This document shows, one piece after another, positions 49,399 to 57,542 of a stretch of 58,671 nucleotides of DNA. Source of the DNA: Aquincola tertiaricarbonis. GTDB taxonomy: Bacteria; Pseudomonadota; Gammaproteobacteria; Burkholderiales; Burkholderiaceae_C. Each line of letters starts with the position of its first letter. Within the stretch, counting starts at the first letter, position 1. The position numbers were made by a program, and so were the translations under genes. The DNA is taken from assembly GCF_000969605.1 (NCBI RefSeq), contig NZ_JZUE01000031.1, forward strand, positions 1 to 58,671, in the 5' to 3' direction. The notes below the pieces were generated by a model that saw nothing but the letters and a program-made list of their open reading frames with translations, searched no databases and was not told where the DNA came from.

Positions 49399-50381
49399 GC
49401 AGCCCGCCCCGCCCCCTGCATGCCAGGCGTGTCGTCGTCACCGGCGGTGCCGGCTTCATCGGATCGCACCTGTGCCGCAGGCTGCTGGACGCCGGCGCCG
49501 AGGTGCTGTGCGTGGACAACTTCTACACCGGCTCGCGGGCGCTGATCGCGCCGCTGCTGGGCCATGCGCGCTTCGAGCTGCTGCGCCATGACGTGACCTT
49601 CCCGCTGTACGTGGAGTGCGACGAGATCTACAACCTGGCCTGCCCCGCCTCGCCGGTGCACTACCAGCTGGACCCGGTGCAGACCACCAAGACCAGCGTG
49701 CACGGCGCCATCAACATGCTGGGCCTGGCCAAGCGGGTGAAGGCGCGCATCCTGCAGGCCAGCACCAGCGAGGTGTACGGCGACCCGCTGGTGCATCCGC
49801 AGAAGGAAGACTACTGGGGCCATGTGAACCCCATCGGCCCGCGCAGCTGTTATGACGAAGGCAAGCGCTGCGCCGAGACGCTGTTCATGGACTACCGGCG
49901 CCAGCACAAGCTGCGGGTGAAGGTGGCGCGCATCTTCAACACCTACGGTCCGCACATGCACCCGGGCGATGGCCGCGTGGTCAGCAACTTCATCGTCCAG
50001 GCCCTCACCGGCCAGCCGATCACGCTCTACGGCGATGGCCAGCAGACGCGCAGCTTCTGCCATGTGAGCGACACGGTGGATGCGCTGATGAAGCTGATGG
50101 GCACCCGCGACGACTTCGCCGGCCCGGTGAACATCGGCAATCCGGTGGAGCGCAGCATGCTGGACATCGCCCGGCTGGTGCTGGAGCTCACGGGTTCCAG
50201 GTCCGAGCTGGTCTTCGAGCCGCTGCCGCAGGACGACCCGCGCCAGCGCTGCCCGGACATCACCCTGGCCCGCGAGGAGCTGGGCTGGCAGCCCACGGTG
50301 GAATTGCGCAACGGGCTGCTGGACACCATCGCCTGGTTCGACAAGTGCCTGGCGGGCGGGCCGGAGGATCGCAGGATGTGA
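49395..50381 (+). CDS. UDP-glucuronate decarboxylase-like NAD-dependent epimerase/dehydratase
   Basis: A 328-residue extended SDR. The NAD loop is [19 protein letters not shown], the catalytic YxxxK is in [14 protein letters not shown] with [10 protein letters not shown] upstream, and [20 protein letters not shown] is characteristic. This combination, with [12 protein letters not shown], marks UDP-xylose synthase (UXS), which makes UDP-xylose from UDP-glucuronate. As last gene of the operon it could supply a pentose donor to the transferases upstream. The ATG overlaps the previous stop by 4 bp. Confidence 0.93.
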   Translation: MSSPPRPLHARRVVVTGGAGFIGSHLCRRLLDAGAEVLCVDNFYTGSRALIAPLLGHARFELLRHDVTFPLYVECDEIYNLACPASPVHYQLDPVQTTKTSVHGAINMLGLAKRVKARILQASTSEVYGDPLVHPQKEDYWGHVNPIGPRSCYDEGKRCAETLFMDYRRQHKLRVKVARIFNTYGPHMHPGDGRVVSNFIVQALTGQPITLYGDGQQTRSFCHVSDTVDALMKLMGTRDDFAGPVNIGNPVERSMLDIARLVLELTGSRSELVFEPLPQDDPRQRCPDITLAREELGWQPTVELRNGLLDTIAWFDKCLAGGPEDRRM

Positions 50382-50491
50382 GGCGGCGCGTCGGCCGGTG
50401 GCTTGAACCTGCTTGCCCGATGCCGACGACCTGCCAAGCCTGCCCCGCTGCCGTGAACGGCGGGCACGGCCACGTCTGAAGACGGCGGCGC

Positions 50492-51406
50492 CTATTGCCG
50501 CTGCGCCACCACCGGCGTGCTCGGCGCATCGGCCGCCAGGGCGCCGCCGCGGTGCACCAGCCACCAGTCGCGCACCACCTGCGGCGGCAGCACGCGGCGC
50601 TGCCGCAGCACCCAGGGCAGGCCCGCCATCGCGGCACGCAGGCCTTCGCGCCGCAGGCCCTGCTGGCGGGCGTCGCGCAGCACGCTGCGTGTCTCGTCCC
50701 AGGCCACCGCCAGCGGCAGGCGCAGCCAGGCCAGCCACAGCCGGTTGCGGATCAGGCTGGCGCGGCGGCGGTGCAGGTCGCGCGCGGGGGAAGGATGGTG
50801 GTGCGTCACCATGTCGTGCCGGTAGCACAGGGCCCAGCCGCGGGCCTGCAGGTCGAAGGCCAGCAGGGCTTCCTCGGCGCCCAGGAAGAAGCGCGGCTCG
50901 TAGCCACCGGCCTCGAGAAAGGCGGTGGTGCGCATCACCACCGCGCCGGCCATGAAGCCCACCAGGGCCGGGCCGGGCAGGCCGCGTGCATCCAGCGGGC
51001 TGTGGGCCATCACGTCGCAGGTGGGGTCGGTGCGGCCCTCCGGCTCCACGATCACGCGGGCATTGAGGGCGGCCACGCGCGGATGGGCATCCAGCAGGTC
51101 GGCCGCCCGCGCCAGCGCGCCGGGCGCCCACCAGGTGTCGTCGTCGCAAAAGGCCACGTAGGGCGTGCGCACCTGGGCCACGCCGCTGTTGCGGCCGGCG
51201 GCGCCGCGGTTGGTGGGCTCGCGCACCAGCCGCACCTGCGGATGCTCGGCCCGCACCCGCTCGGCGGTGCCGTCGGTGCTGGCGTTGTCCACCACGATGA
51301 TTTCGGGCCGCTCGGGCAGGGCCTGCAAGCTGTGCAGCACGCCCATCAGTTCGTCGGCCCGGTTGTAGGTCAGCACCACGATGCTGATGCGAGGGTTGGC
51401 ATTCAT
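50492..51406 (-). CDS. Glycosyltransferase family 2
   Basis: A 304-residue GT2 enzyme. ISIVVLTYNRADELMGVLHSL, NRGAAGRNSGV, the metal motif AFCDDDTWWAPGAL and the later FFLGAEEALLAFDLQARG follow the rhamnosyl-/N-glycan-type GT2 pattern, and MVTHHHPSPARD is a late motif of the group. It is the last gene of a four-gene minus-strand operon that converges on the large glycosyltransferase operon. Its ATG overlaps the PIG-L stop by 4 bp. The 110-bp gap to the convergent stop at 50381 holds nothing recognisable. Confidence 0.9.
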   Translation of the reverse strand: MNANPRISIVVLTYNRADELMGVLHSLQALPERPEIIVVDNASTDGTAERVRAEHPQVRLVREPTNRGAAGRNSGVAQVRTPYVAFCDDDTWWAPGALARAADLLDAHPRVAALNARVIVEPEGRTDPTCDVMAHSPLDARGLPGPALVGFMAGAVVMRTTAFLEAGGYEPRFFLGAEEALLAFDLQARGWALCYRHDMVTHHHPSPARDLHRRRASLIRNRLWLAWLRLPLAVAWDETRSVLRDARQQGLRREGLRAAMAGLPWVLRQRRVLPPQVVRDWWLVHRGGALAADAPSTPVVAQRQ

Positions 51407-52065
51407 CCGAGTTGCAGGCGCCAGAAGCGCTCGGGGTGTCGGGTGTCGGCCAGGCCGTCGGGTCCGAAGGCCCGGGCCTGGCTGGGATAGGCCGCGATGG
51501 CACGCGCCTTGGCGGCGGCCTCGCCGGCCGGCGGCTGCAGCAGCGGCGTGGCCTGGATGCCGGCCTGCTGCAAGGTGGCCAGGCGCGCCTGCACCAGGCC
51601 GGGCATGGCGCGGTACAGCGCCTCCTCGTAGCCGAGGGCCTCGGCCCGGCCCACCGCGCGCAAGGCCTGCAGGCAGGCCTGGTGCACCAGGTCATGGTCA
51701 GAATGGAACAGGCCCAGCGGCACCAGCACCGGCGCTTCGGCCGGCAGTTCATGCAGCAGCCCGGCCAGCGCCTGGGCCACTTCGTCGATGCGGGGCGAGG
51801 CCTCGTACTGGCTGTCCAGAAAGGGCAGCCAGCTAGGATGTGCGCCCACGGCCTGCAAGGCCTCGCGGTCCTCGGCCAGCCGGGCCGCCATGGCCTGGCC
51901 GGCGCCGTCGAAGCCGCATTGGCGGTCCCAATCGGTCAGCCGGCCGGCATCGGGTGGCGTGCCGGCCAGCACCGTCACCACGCAGGTGCCGGGGTGGGCG
52001 GCCAGCCACTCGCCGCAGCCGAACACCGCATCGTCCAGATGCGGCGAGACGAGCAGCGCCCTCAT
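51403..52065 (-). CDS. PIG-L family deacetylase
   Basis: A 220-residue zinc deacetylase of the GlcNAc-PI de-N-acetylase/MshB superfamily. The zinc-binding motif is VSPHLDDAVFGCG (residues ~7-19, P-H-x-D-D) and the distal HSDHDLVHQ completes the metal site. It would remove an acetyl group from a GlcNAc-type sugar in a glycan or small molecule. The pairing with a GT2 gene downstream is common in polysaccharide loci. Start and stop overlap both neighbours by 4 bp. Confidence 0.92.
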   Translation of the reverse strand: MRALLVSPHLDDAVFGCGEWLAAHPGTCVVTVLAGTPPDAGRLTDWDRQCGFDGAGQAMAARLAEDREALQAVGAHPSWLPFLDSQYEASPRIDEVAQALAGLLHELPAEAPVLVPLGLFHSDHDLVHQACLQALRAVGRAEALGYEEALYRAMPGLVQARLATLQQAGIQATPLLQPPAGEAAAKARAIAAYPSQARAFGPDGLADTRHPERFWRLQLG

Positions 52066-52517
52066 CCGCCGGCAGGGAACAGCCGTGCGGTGAGTTCCTC
52101 GGCGCGCATGTGCGTCAGGTCATGGTTGTCGTCGTCGGTGATGACCGCCGCCACCTGCTTGCTGCAGGCCTTGCGCAGCAGGCCCAGGAAACGCGGCGCG
52201 GCCACCACGCGCAGCGTCTGGTAGCGGCCGGCCTGCAGGGACTCGGCCAGCCACTGCGCCACGGTGCGGGCGAACACCTCGGCATGCTGGTGCGTCTCGT
52301 CCAGCCCGGCGGAGGTGGTGGCATTGCTCGCATGCTCGGTGCCGCCGCGCCGACCGTGGCCGTCATGGCGCATGTCGGCGTCCTTGGCGTGGGCATCGGG
52401 GTCGGTGAGGGTGTGCACTTCCTGCAGCGTGGCGCCGGGCTTGGGCAGCTCGTACACATGGGCCACCGCCTCGTCGGCCACCAGCACCCAGAGCTTGTCG
52501 TTCGATGCGTTGCTCAT
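52062..52517 (-). CDS. Host attachment family protein
   Basis: A 151-residue protein matching the family named 'protein required for attachment to host cells'. LWVLVADEAVAHVYEL opens it, RHDGHGRRGGTEHASNATTSA is a polar loop, and HAEVFARTVAQWLAESL and RFLGLLRKACSKQVAAVI complete the fold, which resembles eRF1/baeRF-type RNase H-like domains. The name comes from plant-associated bacteria; the molecular role is unknown. It overlaps the genes on each side by 4 bp. Confidence 0.9.
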   Translation of the reverse strand: MSNASNDKLWVLVADEAVAHVYELPKPGATLQEVHTLTDPDAHAKDADMRHDGHGRRGGTEHASNATTSAGLDETHQHAEVFARTVAQWLAESLQAGRYQTLRVVAAPRFLGLLRKACSKQVAAVITDDDNHDLTHMRAEELTARLFPAGG

Positions 52518-52762
52518 CCCGCCTTCCTCCCGGAGGCCTGGCCGCCGGCATCGCCGTTGTCGCTGCCGGTGGCAGCGCGGTCGGCATTGCGGGCCAGCGA
52601 ACTCTCGGCGTTGTCCATCGCCTGCTGCTCGGGCGTGTCGTTGGCCTGCTCCAGCTCGGTGCCGCCGTCCAGCACTTCGGCCAGTCCTTCCTGTTCCTTC
52701 ACCGCATCACGGCGTTCGTTCATCGGCCGGCCGGGGCCGGAAACCTGCGTGGGATTGGTCAT
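52514..52762 (-). CDS. Small hydrophilic hypothetical protein
   Basis: An 82-residue charged protein, MTNPTQVSGPGRPMNERRDA at the start and ATGSDNGDAGGQASGRKAG at the end, with a helical middle (EGLAEVLDGGTELEQANDT). No domain is recognised. It leads a four-gene operon (hydrophilic protein, host-attachment protein, PIG-L deacetylase, GT2) and has a sigma-54-like element 36 bp upstream. GGAGAACACC before the ATG resembles the leader of the hydrophilic gene at 38531. Confidence 0.72.
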   Translation of the reverse strand: MTNPTQVSGPGRPMNERRDAVKEQEGLAEVLDGGTELEQANDTPEQQAMDNAESSLARNADRAATGSDNGDAGGQASGRKAG

Positions 52763-52797
52763 CGGTGTTCTCCGTGGGGTTCAGGTGCCGGCTTTTC

Positions 52798-52812
52798 GGC
52801 AAGCGCCATGCC
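52798..52812 (-). promoter_or_regulatory. Sigma-54-like element for the PIG-L/GT2 operon
   Basis: On the minus strand GGCAT-GGCGC-TTGCC lies 35 bp before the start at 52762. Confidence 0.65.
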
Positions 52813-52830
52813 GAAGCGACCGCACACGGG

Positions 52831-52845
52831 GGCACGTCACTTGCC
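52831..52845 (+). promoter_or_regulatory. Sigma-54-like element for the DUF4142 lipoprotein gene
   Basis: GGCAC-GTCAC-TTGCC lies 46 bp before the start at 52892; the -24 half GGCACG is canonical. Confidence 0.68.
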
Positions 52846-52891
52846 GTTGCACGGGTGCTGCGGCCGTTTGCCGCGACGGAGCGACGAGACC

Positions 52892-53737
52892 ATGACATCC
52901 ATCAAGAACAAGCCCTTCCTGCCCACCCCGCAACGCCCGTTGGCCGGCCTGCTGATCGTCGCGGCGGGCCTGCTGGCCGCCGGCTGCGACCGCGGCGCGC
53001 CGAACACCGATGCCAACGGCATGGCGCCCAACACGCCGGCCGCATCCGGCGTGGGGCCGGGCGTGGGCAACAGCCCCACCAACGCCGGCGCGCCGCCGCC
53101 GGATTCACCGGAGAACAGCCGCACCGGCAGCCGCGTGGGCATCCCGCAGGGCAGCCCGGAAGCCGGCATGGCGACGCCGGAGAACACGCCCACCACCGGC
53201 GGCGTCGGCGCGGTGGCGCCATCGCCCGGGGCCGCCGCCTCGGCCGCGCCGCCGGCCAGCGGCACCAGCTCCACCGCGCCGGGCCCCGCCGTGCCGTTGA
53301 GTGCCAGCGAGAAGGCCTTCATGGCCGCGGCCCATGTGGCCGGCCTCTACGAGATCGAGGTGGGCCGCATCGGCGCCGAGCGTGCGCAGGACACCAAGGT
53401 GAAGGCGTTGGCAGGCCATCTCGTGTCCGAGCACAGCGTGGCAAACGATGCCCTGCGTGGCCTGGCCGCACTGCGCAACGTGGAGCTGCCCACCAGCCTG
53501 CCGCCCGATCGCCAGGCCGACATCGACAAGCTGAAGAAGGCGCCGGCCGCGCAGTTCGACGAGACCATGGTGCAGGCCGTGGTGATCCCGGCGCACCAGG
53601 ACGACATCGCCCGCTTCGAGCGCGCCCAGCAGGACGCCCGCGACCCCGAGCTGAAGGCCTTCATCCAGCGCACGCTGCCCACGCTGCACCAGCACCTGAA
53701 GAGCGCGCAGACGCTGGCCCTGCCGCCCAAGAGCTGA
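52892..53737 (+). CDS. DUF4142 lipoprotein
   Basis: A 281-residue exported lipoprotein with lipobox LLAAGC (Cys about residue 31). A long Pro/Gly/Ala/Ser-rich linker (about 32-135) precedes a DUF4142 helical bundle: SEKAFMAAAHVAGLYEIEVG, LAGHLVSEHSVANDAL, AVVIPAHQDDIARFERA and TLPTLHQHLKSAQTL. It is a paralogue of the protein at 35518-36126 but is membrane-anchored and carries the linker, as if reaching across the periplasm. A strong terminator follows. Confidence 0.9.
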   Translation: MTSIKNKPFLPTPQRPLAGLLIVAAGLLAAGCDRGAPNTDANGMAPNTPAASGVGPGVGNSPTNAGAPPPDSPENSRTGSRVGIPQGSPEAGMATPENTPTTGGVGAVAPSPGAAASAAPPASGTSSTAPGPAVPLSASEKAFMAAAHVAGLYEIEVGRIGAERAQDTKVKALAGHLVSEHSVANDALRGLAALRNVELPTSLPPDRQADIDKLKKAPAAQFDETMVQAVVIPAHQDDIARFERAQQDARDPELKAFIQRTLPTLHQHLKSAQTLALPPKS

Positions 53738-53753
53738 GGCCGCGGCAGGCGTG

Positions 53754-53780
53754 AAAAAGGCGGCCGAGGCCGCCTTTTTT
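53754..53780. terminator. Bidirectional rho-independent terminator
   Basis: AAAAAGGCGGCC-GA-GGCCGCCTTTTT forms a 12-bp stem with T-run on one strand and A-run on the other, between convergent stops at 53737 and 53804. Confidence 0.9.
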
Positions 53781-53803
53781 GTTGCCGCTGGAGTCCGGCA
53801 GGC

Positions 53804-54331
53804 TCAGTGCGCAAGCACGGCCTTGCCTTCCATCAGCTCCTGCTTGCGGGCCAACAGCTCGGCGCCCACGGCCTTGATGTCGATGCGGCGGCGCAGCTTG
53901 GGGAACATCTCTTCCTGTTCCTCCTTCACGTGGTGCTCGATGTACTCGCCCAGCACCGTGACCTTGGCGTCGTACAGGTCATCGTCGGCGGTCATCGACT
54001 CGATCTGCGCGATCAGGTCCTTGGCGCTGGCGTGCTCCACGGTGGCTTCGTCCACCAGGTCGGCCTCGGGCAGCACTTCGCGGGCGGCCGGATAGAAGAT
54101 CTCTTCCTCGATCTGCGCATGCACCGTCAGCAGCAGGCAGATCTGGTTGGCCAGCGCCTCGCGCTCCTGCGCGCCGGCCTCGGCCTTCACCAGCTTCTCG
54201 TACTTCTTGAAGAGCTTCTTCACCTCGTCATGGTCCTGCGTCAGCAGGGTCAGGGCGTCGGGCGCTTCCTTGTCCTTGCGGGCAGGCGCGGCGCGGGTGG
54301 TTCGGGTGGTGGCGGTGTTGGCGGTAGGCAT
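53804..54331 (-). CDS. Hemerythrin-domain protein (soluble)
   Basis: A 175-residue HHE cation-binding protein. Ligand positions are in LLTQDHDEVKKLFKKYEKL, TVHAQIEEEIFYPAAREV, VEHASAKDLIAQIES and YIEHHVKEEQEEMFPKLRR. A basic Ala/Thr-rich leader (~25 residues) precedes the domain, and there is no membrane helix, unlike the relative at 36219. Likely iron or oxygen/NO binding. ATG at 54331 is preferred because GAGG lies 9 bp upstream; ATGs at 54340 and 54346 are in frame. No sigma-54-like element was found upstream. Confidence 0.9.
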   Translation of the reverse strand: MPTANTATTRTTRAAPARKDKEAPDALTLLTQDHDEVKKLFKKYEKLVKAEAGAQEREALANQICLLLTVHAQIEEEIFYPAAREVLPEADLVDEATVEHASAKDLIAQIESMTADDDLYDAKVTVLGEYIEHHVKEEQEEMFPKLRRRIDIKAVGAELLARKQELMEGKAVLAH

Positions 54332-54468
54332 TGGGTACATCCTCATGTATGGGTACAAGGCCTTCAGGCTATCGAAGCTTGCAGCGCTTGTGGGCCCCGC
54401 AGGGGCTTGTCGCGGCCAAGCCGCACGGCTGCGTGGCCGGCTGTCCGACACGCCGGTCGGACAGCGGA

Positions 54469-55779
54469 TCAACCGGGCGCCCCACGGCGCCTTTGTCGCG
54501 GCTTTTCGAAGGCCAGCAGCACGCACAGCGCCGCGGCGATGGGCAGGTTCTTCAGCACCGGGCCATACGGATGCAGCCAGTAGTCGGGCAGCTTCAGCGT
54601 GATGACCACGGTGTAGAAACCCATCAGCCCCAGCTGCGCCCACCACAGCCAGCGCCGTGGATGCAGCAGCGTTGCCAGGCCCAGCGCCAGGTCGAAGGTG
54701 GCCGCGCCGTACAGCATCAGCACCGCCAGCGGGCCGGTGATGCCGGTGCGCGCCAGCAGCGCCAGGCTGTCGGCCACCGGGTAGAGGCCGTAGGACACCA
54801 CGGCCGTGACCAGCCACACCAGCGCCAGGCTCAGCCGCAGCATCGCCAGCGCCAGCGGCAGCCGCGCCACGGGCAGGGCCGCCTGCCGCAGCGGCCCGAC
54901 GAAGCCGGTGGCCGCCCGCGGCGCGCGGCCCAGCAGGCGGGTGACGTCATGTGCATCGGCCACGTTGCCCCGCTGCAGCATCTGCCAGGTCTGCCGGTTG
55001 AGCACCGAGCCCGGCAGGTGGTCGCCTGCCGCGGCCAACCGGTCCATCAGCCCGCGCGGCAACGGCAGGAAGCGCGCCGGGCGCAGGCCCATGCCGGCGC
55101 GCAGGGCCGCCAGGTAGCCGCGCAGCGGCAGCGGTTCCGGGCCGACGATGGCCAGCCGCCGCGGCGCGTCGGCGGCCACCTCGTCGTGCAGCAGCAGCCG
55201 CATGACGGTGGCCACCACGTCGTCCACATGCACCGGCTGGATGGCGCCCGCGCCTTGCGGCAGCGGCACGGCCAGCGGTGCGGCCGCCAGCTGCAGCAGC
55301 TGCTGCGTGCTGGCGCCGTCGATGCCGAACACCAGCGAAGGCTGCAGCACGAAGCCCTGCACCGGCAGCGCCAGCAAGGCTTCGTCCGCCGTGCGCTTGC
55401 TCAGGTGGAAGGTGGTGCTGGCCTGCGCATCCGCACCCAGGGCCGAAAGCTGCAGCACCCGTTTCACACGGGCATCGGCGCAGGCCTCGAACAGCGCGAT
55501 CGGCCCGCGCGCATGCAGTGCGTGGAAGGTGTTGCGGCCGTGCTCGGCGGCGATGCCCACGGCATTGACCACCGCATCGGCACGTTCGAGCGTGGTGCGG
55601 CAGCCGGCCAGCGGATCGTCGGCCGCGAAGTCCAGCGCCACGCAGCGGCGCTGGGGATGCTGGCGCTGGTAGGCATCGGGATCGCGCACGCCGCACACCA
55701 GGGTGTGGCCGGCGTCCTCGATGGCCTGCGCGATGCGGCTGCCGATGAAGCCGCTGGCCCCGGCCAGCAGGATCAGCAT
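54469..55779 (-). CDS. NAD(P)-binding epimerase fused to a DoxX-like membrane domain
   Basis: A 436-residue two-part protein. Residues 1-~290 are an atypical SDR/NmrA-like oxidoreductase (MLILLAGASGFIGSRIAQAIE, VNAVGIAAEHG, VLQLSALGADA). Residues ~300-430 hold four membrane helices of the DoxX-like type (WLVTAVVSYGLYPVADSLAL, LKLPDYWLHPYGPVLKNLPI). The combination is known in proteobacteria and probably couples a membrane redox step to NAD(P)H; the substrate is unknown. It lies 13 bp after the DUF2269 gene in one operon. Confidence 0.88.
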   Translation of the reverse strand: MLILLAGASGFIGSRIAQAIEDAGHTLVCGVRDPDAYQRQHPQRRCVALDFAADDPLAGCRTTLERADAVVNAVGIAAEHGRNTFHALHARGPIALFEACADARVKRVLQLSALGADAQASTTFHLSKRTADEALLALPVQGFVLQPSLVFGIDGASTQQLLQLAAAPLAVPLPQGAGAIQPVHVDDVVATVMRLLLHDEVAADAPRRLAIVGPEPLPLRGYLAALRAGMGLRPARFLPLPRGLMDRLAAAGDHLPGSVLNRQTWQMLQRGNVADAHDVTRLLGRAPRAATGFVGPLRQAALPVARLPLALAMLRLSLALVWLVTAVVSYGLYPVADSLALLARTGITGPLAVLMLYGAATFDLALGLATLLHPRRWLWWAQLGLMGFYTVVITLKLPDYWLHPYGPVLKNLPIAAALCVLLAFEKPRQRRRGAPG

Positions 55780-55792
55780 GGCGTGCGCGGCT

Positions 55793-56257
55793 TCATTGCG
55801 GCTTGGCCACCATCAGCCAGAAAACGATCACCAGGCCCACGAAGGCCGGTATGCCCAGCAGCACCCACCAGCGCAGGAAGCGCCAGTAGCGCTCGGGCAG
55901 CTCGGTGCCGGTGGCCACCGCATGGCGGGCCATGTCGCGCATGCGCAGCTGGATCCACACCACCGGCAGCCAGCAGGCGCCGGCCACGAAGTACAGCACG
56001 AAGGACCAGAAGATCCAGGTGGTGGTGAGCGGCAGCTGCGCGATGTGGGCCATCGCCAGGCCGGTGGCGGGCTGCACGATGATGGTGGTGGTGGTGAAGA
56101 TGGCATCGGCCACCACCACATGGCCCACCACCGTGGCGGCCACCCGCGGATCGCGCGTCAGGCTGGCCAGCAGCATGTAGTAGGCCGAGCCGATGCCCGT
56201 GCCGAACAGGATGGTGGACGACAGCACGTGCAGCCATTTGAGGAGGAGGTAGCTCAT
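55793..56257 (-). CDS. DUF2269 membrane protein
   Basis: A 154-residue protein with four membrane helices, matching DUF2269: LLKWLHVLSSTILFGTGIGSA, then VVVADAIFTTTTIIVQPATGL and LYFVAGACWLPVVWIQLRMR. His and Trp at the first helix suggest heme or redox involvement, but nothing is proven. GAGGAGGT precedes the ATG at 56257, one of the best ribosome sites in the window. It leads an operon with the epimerase-DoxX fusion and has a sigma-54-like element upstream. Confidence 0.88.
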   Translation of the reverse strand: MSYLLLKWLHVLSSTILFGTGIGSAYYMLLASLTRDPRVAATVVGHVVVADAIFTTTTIIVQPATGLAMAHIAQLPLTTTWIFWSFVLYFVAGACWLPVVWIQLRMRDMARHAVATGTELPERYWRFLRWWVLLGIPAFVGLVIVFWLMVAKPQ

Positions 56258-56286
56258 GGGCGGGTGGGTTGGCGCGTGGGTGCCAG

Positions 56287-56301
56287 GGCATCTGGTTTGC
56301 C
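56287..56301 (+). promoter_or_regulatory. Sigma-54-like element for the gene at 56345
   Basis: GGCAT-CTGGT-TTGCC lies 43 bp before the start at 56345. It faces the minus-strand element at 56310-56324, so the two predicted transcripts overlap at their 5' ends. Confidence 0.6.
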
Positions 56302-56309
56302 TCGGTTGC

Positions 56310-56324
56310 GGCAACCGGCATTCC
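56310..56324 (-). promoter_or_regulatory. Sigma-54-like element for the DUF2269 operon
   Basis: On the minus strand GGAAT-GCCGG-TTGCC lies 52 bp before the start at 56257. Confidence 0.62.
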
Positions 56325-56344
56325 GCCGGCATGAAAGGACGTTC

Positions 56345-56920
56345 ATGCGCTACGAAAGCACCGGCGCGGCCCGAAGCGCGCTGCGGATCATCGAAGGCGG
56401 CCTCAGCCAGGTTCGCCAGGCACCCTTGGCCGGCGTGCGGCCCACCTCGGCGCTGTGGTGGGGCGGCATGGCGGCCAACCTGCTGTCGGCCGCGGTGCTG
56501 ATGCTGCGGGGCCGGCAGGAATCCACCACGCTGGGGCCCATCAACGCGGTGAGCCACTGGGCCTACGGCAAGGAAGCGCTGCAGCAGGACGATGCCACCT
56601 TGCGCCACACCGCCACCGGTGCCGCCATCCATGCCGGCAGCAGCCTGTTCTGGGCGGCGCTGTACGACTTCGTGGTGGTCAAGCCGCTGTTGCGCCGCCA
56701 GCCGGTGGCCAGCGAGCCGATGGCTGCCGCGGCGCCGCTGCTGGTGGGCGCCGCGGCAGTGGCCACGGTGGCCGCGGCCGTGGACCTGAAGCTGGTGCCC
56801 GAGCGGCTGACGCCAGGCTTCCAGCACCGGCTGTCGAACACCAGCCTGGTGTTGACGTATGCGGCCTTCGGCGTGGGCCTGGCCGTGGGCGGCCTGCTGC
56901 AACTGCGCGGTCGGCGCTGA
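56345..56920 (+). CDS. Hypothetical membrane protein
   Basis: A 191-residue protein with about four hydrophobic segments (WWGGMAANLLSAAVLMLRG, AAIHAGSSLFWAALYDFVVV, PLLVGAAAVATVAAAVDLKLV, LTYAAFGVGLAVGGLL). The pattern PINAVSHWAYGKEALQQDD and PERLTPGFQHRLSN recurs in small proteobacterial membrane proteins of unknown function. AAAGGA upstream supports the ATG at 56345. It is divergent from the DUF2269 operon, with overlapping promoters. A hairpin follows the gene. Confidence 0.78.
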   Translation: MRYESTGAARSALRIIEGGLSQVRQAPLAGVRPTSALWWGGMAANLLSAAVLMLRGRQESTTLGPINAVSHWAYGKEALQQDDATLRHTATGAAIHAGSSLFWAALYDFVVVKPLLRRQPVASEPMAAAAPLLVGAAAVATVAAAVDLKLVPERLTPGFQHRLSNTSLVLTYAAFGVGLAVGGLLQLRGRR

Positions 56921-56931
56921 GGCGCCGGATA

Positions 56932-56952
56932 GGGCCGGGCGCTGCCCGGCCC
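56932..56952. terminator. GC-rich hairpin between convergent genes
   Basis: GGGCCGGGC-GCT-GCCCGGCCC is a perfect 9-bp stem with 3-base loop between stops at 56920 and 56958. No T-run is present. Confidence 0.45.
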
Positions 56953-56957
56953 GGGCG

Positions 56958-57542
56958 TCAGTAGCCCTTGTCGGGCGGCGGCGCCACCGGCACCGTGGGC
57001 GGTGCCGTCTCTGCGCGGGCAGCACGGGCGTTGTGGGCCCGGGTGGCCCGCTTGGCCTCGCGCGCGGCCTTCCAGTCCATCGCCGTGCGCGCGATGCGGA
57101 AGATGCGCATCGGCCACCAGCCGCCCGGCGCAAAGGCCGATGCGGCCGCCGCGGCCGGGGAACGGGCCGGCAGCACGAAGGGCGCCAGGATCAGGCCCAG
57201 CCGCGCCATGGCACCGAACAGGCCCGGCTTCTCGCCCGGGGGCAGCGCGCCCGGCGGCAGCGCATGGCCATAGCGGTAGGCCTCCTGGCGGGCGCGCGCG
57301 CGGGCCTCGGCCCGCGGGTCGTGGCGCACCGCCTTCACCACCCGCCAGGCGATCCAGGCCGTGGCCAGCGCGCCCACGCCGATCAGGGCCACGCGGCCGC
57401 CGGAGCGGGCGGCCACGCGGGTCTGGCGAGAGACGTCGTCGATGCGTTGCAGCAGCCGGCGGTCGTGCAGCATCACGTCGCGCTCGGCGCGGCGGATGCG
57501 TTCGTCCAGCGGCAGGTCGCTGGGGGTGTGCTGCGTGGTCAT
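56958..57542 (-). CDS. YqjK-like hypothetical protein
   Basis: A 194-residue protein. The N-terminal ~45 residues are a charged helix (LDERIRRAERDVMLHDRRLL), followed by a membrane segment (GRVALIGVGALATAWIAWRVV) and a second hydrophobic patch (LGLILAPFVLPARSPAAAA), then a basic Ala/Arg tail. Order and position after a YqjE-like gene fit the YqjK element of the ElaB/YqjD-YqjE-YqjK membrane set. Function is unknown. The ATG overlaps the previous stop by 4 bp. Confidence 0.7.
   Translation of the reverse strand: MTTQHTPSDLPLDERIRRAERDVMLHDRRLLQRIDDVSRQTRVAARSGGRVALIGVGALATAWIAWRVVKAVRHDPRAEARARARQEAYRYGHALPPGALPPGEKPGLFGAMARLGLILAPFVLPARSPAAAAASAFAPGGWWPMRIFRIARTAMDWKAAREAKRATRAHNARAARAETAPPTVPVAPPPDKGY

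Noticed and set aside
50398..50422. TTGAA-CCTGC-TTGCC near the end of the glycosyltransferase operon looks like another promoter element.
   Set aside because: The GG of the -24 half is absent at the required distance (TT instead) and it points into a convergent gene end with no plus-strand gene behind it.
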